NCBI GenBank assembly: GCA_033722375.1 | Contig: JAWVZB010000003.1 | Coordinates: forward strand, 1-62,399 | Source of the DNA: JAWVZB01 sp033722375 | GTDB taxonomy: Bacteria; Actinomycetota; Nitriliruptoria; Nitriliruptorales; Nitriliruptoraceae | Direction: 5' to 3' | Length of the DNA: 62,399 nucleotides | Part shown: in pieces, positions 58,959 to 62,399 of the stretch | Layout: every line of letters begins with the position of its first letter | Numbering within the stretch: the stretch's first letter is position 1 | Notes under the pieces: model-generated | Told to the model about the DNA's origin: nothing | Database searches by the model: none | The model's input: only the letters and a program-made list of their open reading frames with translations | Made by a program: the position numbers and the translations under genes

Positions 58959-59954
58959 TCAAGCCTGTTCTTCGCGGCGATGGCCCTCGGACAGGGTGAC
59001 CAGCGCATCACGATCCACCGAATCGCCATCTGCTACCGCGACCTTGAGGGGCGTCACCGCCGTGAGCGTCGCCGTCCGCTCGCCGCCTTCGAGGATCGCG
59101 CGCTCGCCGACGACGGTGCCTGGCCCGATCTCGGCCAGCCCCTCGCCGTCGACCTCGACGCGGGCGACGCCGTCGAGGAGGAGGAAGAGCTCGTCACCTT
59201 GCTCGCCCTGCTCGGTCAGCGTGTCTCCCGCGTCGATCCGCCGGATCTCGGGCTTCTTGCCCTCACGCATGATCGTCAGCGACAGCTCACGCTCGAGCGC
59301 CGTCTCGACCTGGGTAACGAGCGCCTCCGAGTCCACGCCACCCCACGGCGTGTCCTCGTCGTGCTCCTTCTGGGTCCACGACTTGAAGTCCGTCGTGCCG
59401 CTCTTCTGGGCCAGCTTCCCCTCGGCGTCGTAGATCCAGTGGCGCGGGAACGGGCTCGCCCCGACGACCTCGAGCTCGCTGCTGCCATCGGCATGGAGCG
59501 TGAGTCCAAGCGTGGTCCACGCGGTCGGCGCAGTCAGCCGGATGAAGGGAGGATGGGGGACGCGGCGCGGAAACGGGGAGCCCGTGCGTCCACCGGCCGT
59601 CTGGACGAAGCGCGCCGTCGGCCCGTCGACCACCGGGTCCTGCTGCAGGTCATCGAACGGGACCGCGGCGATGGAGACGGATCCCACGCCGAGGTTCATG
59701 GTGGTCGCGCCGATGTGACCGCCCCCGAGGTACCCGGCATCGACGATCTCGTCGTCCTCCACCTCGATGAACGCTCTGAGCTCGTTCGCGAACCGGAACC
59801 GGTCCGCCTCCCGGAGCGCCTCCAGATCCTCGATGACGTCGGGTGGGGGGTCGTCGTAATGACCGAGCCCGATGTCCATGGGGAGGCGCATCATCCCCGA
59901 CATCGCCTCGGACGGGATCCAGGAGATCGAGGTAACAGAAGATTCGTGTCGCAA
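58959..59954 (-). CDS. Protein with C-terminal cyclic-nucleotide-binding domain
   Basis: A 331-residue protein. The first ~220 residues are a beta-rich domain I do not recognise (SSVTSISWIPSEAM, GGGHIGATTMNLGVGSVSI, FPRHWIYDAEGKLAQKSGTTDFKSW). The last ~90 form a CNB domain whose phosphate-binding cassette, GERAILEGGERTATL, keeps the Glu and Arg that bind cAMP or cGMP. There is no helix-turn-helix, so it is not a Crp-type regulator. TTG start 59954 has GGGAGG upstream. It is divergent from a nucleotide cyclase gene and upstream of the MBL hydrolase gene. Confidence 0.85.
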   Translation of the reverse strand: MRHESSVTSISWIPSEAMSGMMRLPMDIGLGHYDDPPPDVIEDLEALREADRFRFANELRAFIEVEDDEIVDAGYLGGGHIGATTMNLGVGSVSIAAVPFDDLQQDPVVDGPTARFVQTAGGRTGSPFPRRVPHPPFIRLTAPTAWTTLGLTLHADGSSELEVVGASPFPRHWIYDAEGKLAQKSGTTDFKSWTQKEHDEDTPWGGVDSEALVTQVETALERELSLTIMREGKKPEIRRIDAGDTLTEQGEQGDELFLLLDGVARVEVDGEGLAEIGPGTVVGERAILEGGERTATLTAVTPLKVAVADGDSVDRDALVTLSEGHRREEQA

Positions 59955-60033
59955 GGCGCCCTCCCTGTTGATGGGCCGAGGCTACGTTCGCACACGGGCG
60001 AGGTGCCGAGCCAGGGGGGCACCCCGAGAAAGA

Positions 60034-60055
60034 GGGGTGTGGCTAGCCCCACCCC
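60034..60055. promoter_or_regulatory. 22-bp palindrome in a divergent promoter region
   Basis: GGGGTGTGGCT (60034-60044) is followed directly by AGCCCCACCCC (60045-60055), symmetric except for one base pair. It sits between the divergent CNB-protein and cyclase genes and looks like an operator for a dimer. A spacer-free palindrome of this GC content can also arise by chance. Confidence 0.4.
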
Positions 60056-60133
60056 GATGCGGTGGGAACCTCCATGGCTGCGAGCCGGGGACCCCGGCAT
60101 GGTGTCCCGCAGGTCAAGGCGAACGGGTGGGCG

Positions 60134-61444
60134 ATGGCGACGATCACGGTGTTCCTCGCGGACGACAACATCATCGTCCGTGAGGGTGTCCGTGCACTCC
60201 TCGACATCGAGGAGGATCTCGACATCGTCGGTGTCGCGGCGGACTACGACGAGCTGGTCGAGGGCGCCGAGGCCACCAACCCGAACGTCGTGGTGACAGA
60301 CATCCGGATGCCACCCGACTTCCAGCGCGAGGGCATCGAGGCTGCCAAGCAGGTCCGGAAGCGGCACCCGGGAACGGGTGTCGTGATCTTGTCGCAGTAC
60401 GACGACCCCGAGTACGCGATCTCGCTGCTCGCCGAAGGGGCTGCGGGCTACGCCTACCTGCTCAAGGACCGCGTGGGCGAAGGCGACCAGCTCGCCCGCG
60501 CTGTGCGAGAAGTCGCTACCGGGGGGTCGGTGCTCGACCCCAAGATCGTCGAGGCCTTGACATCACCGGTGAAGGACGATGGCCAGCTGTCCGCCGACGA
60601 GGAGGCGCTGCTCCAGGAAGTGGCCCAGGGGCGGCCGATCAAGGCGATCGCAGCCAGCCGGAAGACGACCCCGGCCGACGTCGCCGAACGCATCGAGAAG
60701 CTGTTCCTCCGGCTCGCCGAGGGCCTGTCGGCTGGCAGCGCGGGTGCGCTGGACCGGCTCAAGCTCCTCCACCGCGCCATCGTCGACCGCGAGGAACAAG
60801 GCGAGTCACTGTCACGGCTGCTGCCCGGAGGCGTGGCGGAGCAGCTGCGCTCCGGTGGTCGGTCGATCGGCGAGACGGAACGTCTCACCGTGACCGTGCT
60901 GATGAGCGACATCCGTAGCTACTCGACGATCGCGGAACGCACCGACCCGTCGGTGCTGGCCCGTCAGCTCAACGAGCACCGCGCGGCTATGAACCACGCG
61001 GTGCTCGACAACGCCGGCACCGTCATGCAGTTCGTTGGCGACGCGGTGATGGCGGTGTTCGGGGCTCCCGTCCCGATGGACGACCACGCCGACCGGGCGT
61101 TTGCAGCGGCTCGCGCGATGCACGAGGCCCAGACAGAGGTAAACGGCCGCTGGGAGGCCGAAGGTCTCGAACCGTTCGGCCTCGGTATCGGACTGTCGAC
61201 GGGAGACGTCGCGGCAGCCCTGCTCGGCTCCGAGGAGCGACTCGAGTACTCGGTGGTCGGCGACACCGTGAACCTGACCCAGCGGCTACAGCAGTGGGCG
61301 GACCCCGGCGAGACCGTCCTGTTGGATGCGACGCGTGACGCACTTGCGACAGCCCCTGAACTCGAACAGCTCGATCCCGCACACGTGAAGGGCCGCAGCA
61401 CGCCGGTTCAGGCCTACCGCTTCCCCCCCAGGGACGGTTCATGA
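60134..61444 (+). CDS. Response regulator fused to class III nucleotide cyclase
   Basis: A 436-residue protein. Residues 1-125 are a NarL-type receiver: FLADDNIIVREG acidic pair, phospho-acceptor Asp in VVTDIRMPP, Ser in ILSQYDD and Lys in YLLKDRVG. Residues ~150-195 (LSADEEALLQEVAQGRPIKAI...) look like a relic LuxR-type helix-turn-helix. The C-terminal cyclase domain has metal Asp residues in VLMSDIRSYSTIAER and FVGDAVMAVFGAP, and VVGDTVNLTQRLQ with the transition-state Asn and Arg. It would make cAMP (or cGMP) on phosphorylation. ATG 60134; the stop overlaps the next start by 4 bases. Confidence 0.9.
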   Translation: MATITVFLADDNIIVREGVRALLDIEEDLDIVGVAADYDELVEGAEATNPNVVVTDIRMPPDFQREGIEAAKQVRKRHPGTGVVILSQYDDPEYAISLLAEGAAGYAYLLKDRVGEGDQLARAVREVATGGSVLDPKIVEALTSPVKDDGQLSADEEALLQEVAQGRPIKAIAASRKTTPADVAERIEKLFLRLAEGLSAGSAGALDRLKLLHRAIVDREEQGESLSRLLPGGVAEQLRSGGRSIGETERLTVTVLMSDIRSYSTIAERTDPSVLARQLNEHRAAMNHAVLDNAGTVMQFVGDAVMAVFGAPVPMDDHADRAFAAARAMHEAQTEVNGRWEAEGLEPFGLGIGLSTGDVAAALLGSEERLEYSVVGDTVNLTQRLQQWADPGETVLLDATRDALATAPELEQLDPAHVKGRSTPVQAYRFPPRDGS

Positions 61445-62399
61445 GCGTTGGTCGTTCCGGCACGACCCCCGAGCATGCCACCCGCCGGCTCGCGATCGGG
61501 CTGGCTGTGTTCTGGATCCTCGCCGCCCTCGCCCAGATCCCTCTGGCCTTGGTCTACGACCTCAGCGCCTCCTTCGAGCAGAGCCTCGTGTGGCAACCGC
61601 CCATCTACGCCTTCGGCGTCGTGGGGCTCTTGATCCTCACGAGCCGCCCACGGCACGCCGTCGGCTGGATCGCCACTTGGATGGCTGTCCTCGGTGGCGC
61701 ATCGATGCTCCTGAGTGCGTTCGCGGTCGGCCCGTTCGAGGGCACGCGTGCGGGCTCCTGGCTCGGGGCCGCGACACAGGCGTCCAACACCCTGGCCATC
61801 GCGGTGACCTTGCCCGCGGTGCTGCTGCTCTTCCCGGACGGGAGACTCCTCACGCGTCGCTGGCGTCGCGTGGCCGCGGTCATCCCCTTGGCCGCACTCA
61901 TCGGTGCCACCGCGGCGATCCTGACCGGCGGTTGGGGCGGCGACTCGGAGCAGACCATCGCTCCCCCGCCGTTGTCGGATGAGCTCGTCACCGTCGGTCG
62001 CGGGCTCTCGAACGTCTTCTTCCCCGTCTTCCTCCTCCTGCTCGCCGCAGGCGGCGTCTCGTTGGTGCTGCGCTATCGGCGCAGCACCGGGAAGGTGCGC
62101 CGTCAGCTCAGGTGGCTGGAGCTCGCCGGTGCGTACCTCGCCCTCGTGGTGCTGAGCGACGTCTTCCTCGACTACGGCCAGCACACCGTCGTCTCACGAG
62201 CGTCGCTCTCCGACGTCCTGATCTCCTCGGCGTTCACGTTCGTGCCGGTTGCCATCGGGATCGCGATCCTTCGGCACGGCCTGTACGACATCGATGTGGT
62301 GATCAGTCGGACGGTGGCGTTCGGGGTGTTGGCGGGGTTCATCACGGTGGTGTATGCGGCGATCGTGGTGGGGTTGGGGTCGCTGTTGGGGGGTGGGGA
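61441..62399 (+). CDS. Multi-pass membrane sensor, probably histidine kinase (3' truncated)
   Basis: ATG 61441 overlaps the cyclase stop (ATGA). The 319 visible residues hold about eight hydrophobic segments, with LLFPDGRLLTRRWRRVAAV near residue 125 and LRHGLYDIDVVISRTVAFG near 278. This is the N-terminal layout common in actinobacterial NarX/DesK-type sensor kinases. The kinase core lies beyond the window. It is the natural partner of the upstream receiver-cyclase. From about 62288 codon use shifts sharply from C-ending to G-ending codons (GTG, GCG, GGG, TTG). Confidence 0.82.
   Translation, partial: MSVGRSGTTPEHATRRLAIGLAVFWILAALAQIPLALVYDLSASFEQSLVWQPPIYAFGVVGLLILTSRPRHAVGWIATWMAVLGGASMLLSAFAVGPFEGTRAGSWLGAATQASNTLAIAVTLPAVLLLFPDGRLLTRRWRRVAAVIPLAALIGATAAILTGGWGGDSEQTIAPPPLSDELVTVGRGLSNVFFPVFLLLLAAGGVSLVLRYRRSTGKVRRQLRWLELAGAYLALVVLSDVFLDYGQHTVVSRASLSDVLISSAFTFVPVAIGIAILRHGLYDIDVVISRTVAFGVLAGFITVVYAAIVVGLGSLLGGG

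Overview
The window looks like chromosomal DNA of a very GC-rich actinobacterium (Actinomycetota). GTG starts are frequent and genes are tightly packed, often overlapping by 4 bases. It carries a complete Pup-proteasome system, a PafB/PafC regulator pair, a HelY-type helicase, DUF2017, DUF4193, F420-type LLM oxidoreductase and polyprenol-phosphate-mannose synthase genes. Gene order partly matches the Mycobacterium Rv2089-Rv2119 region (pafA-pafB-pafC, tatA-tatC-helY, pup-dop-mpa-trmI). Lnt and Ppm are separate genes, and the locus differs from mycobacteria in several ways. A deep-branching class (Nitriliruptoria/Acidimicrobiia-like) is my guess; the sequence alone does not settle it.

Layout. 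1-3220: end of a PfkB sugar/nucleoside kinase, SerC and an aspartate aminotransferase. 3225-8391: a BmpA-type nucleoside ABC importer with a hairpin between the binding-protein gene and the ATPase gene. 8519-12962: NhaA, two unknown proteins, AhcY. 13061-18746: Leu/Phe-tRNA-protein transferase, a 5'-3' exonuclease, MurJ, an LLM oxidoreductase, DUF2017, ClpS and a cold-shock protein. 18839-22395: small unknown proteins, an SRPBCC protein, a Cas4/AddB-like Fe-S nuclease, HisN. 22559-25312: tRNA-Glu, Ppm, Lnt, DUF4193. 25696-30381: amidohydrolase, acyl-CoA dehydrogenase, GNAT, Xaa-Pro peptidase. 30499-36470: GlpD, an M15 peptidase lipoprotein, a DagK-like lipid kinase, and an Fe-S protein with an AGPS-like flavoprotein. 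36529-40910: HelY, TatC, TatA and two small proteins. 41088-43190: a soluble GAF/PAS histidine kinase.

43133-58009 is the proteasome region. Reading on the minus strand from right to left, the genes are trmI, arc/mpa, dop and pup, then a plus-strand island of four genes (49539-53390), then prcB, prcA, a membrane-anchored HExxH/EGxA metallopeptidase-like protein, pafA, pafB and pafC. The island encodes a 58-residue basic protein, a 735-residue exported protein with 14 cysteine-pair repeats (beta-propeller-like), a hotdog-fold thioesterase and a CnoX-like thioredoxin. Its divergent promoter region with prcB holds heptamer direct repeats at exactly 11-bp spacing, as seen for SARP/OmpR-type activators.

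58061-62399 looks like a cyclic-nucleotide circuit. It contains an MBL-fold hydrolase, a protein with a binding-competent cNMP domain, and, divergently, a response regulator fused to a class III nucleotide cyclase, translationally coupled to a multi-pass membrane sensor that runs off the window. The last ~110 bases switch abruptly to G-ending codons.

The features most worth following up are the exported repeat protein with its heptamer promoter, the metallopeptidase inside the proteasome operon, and the cyclase/cNMP-binding module.
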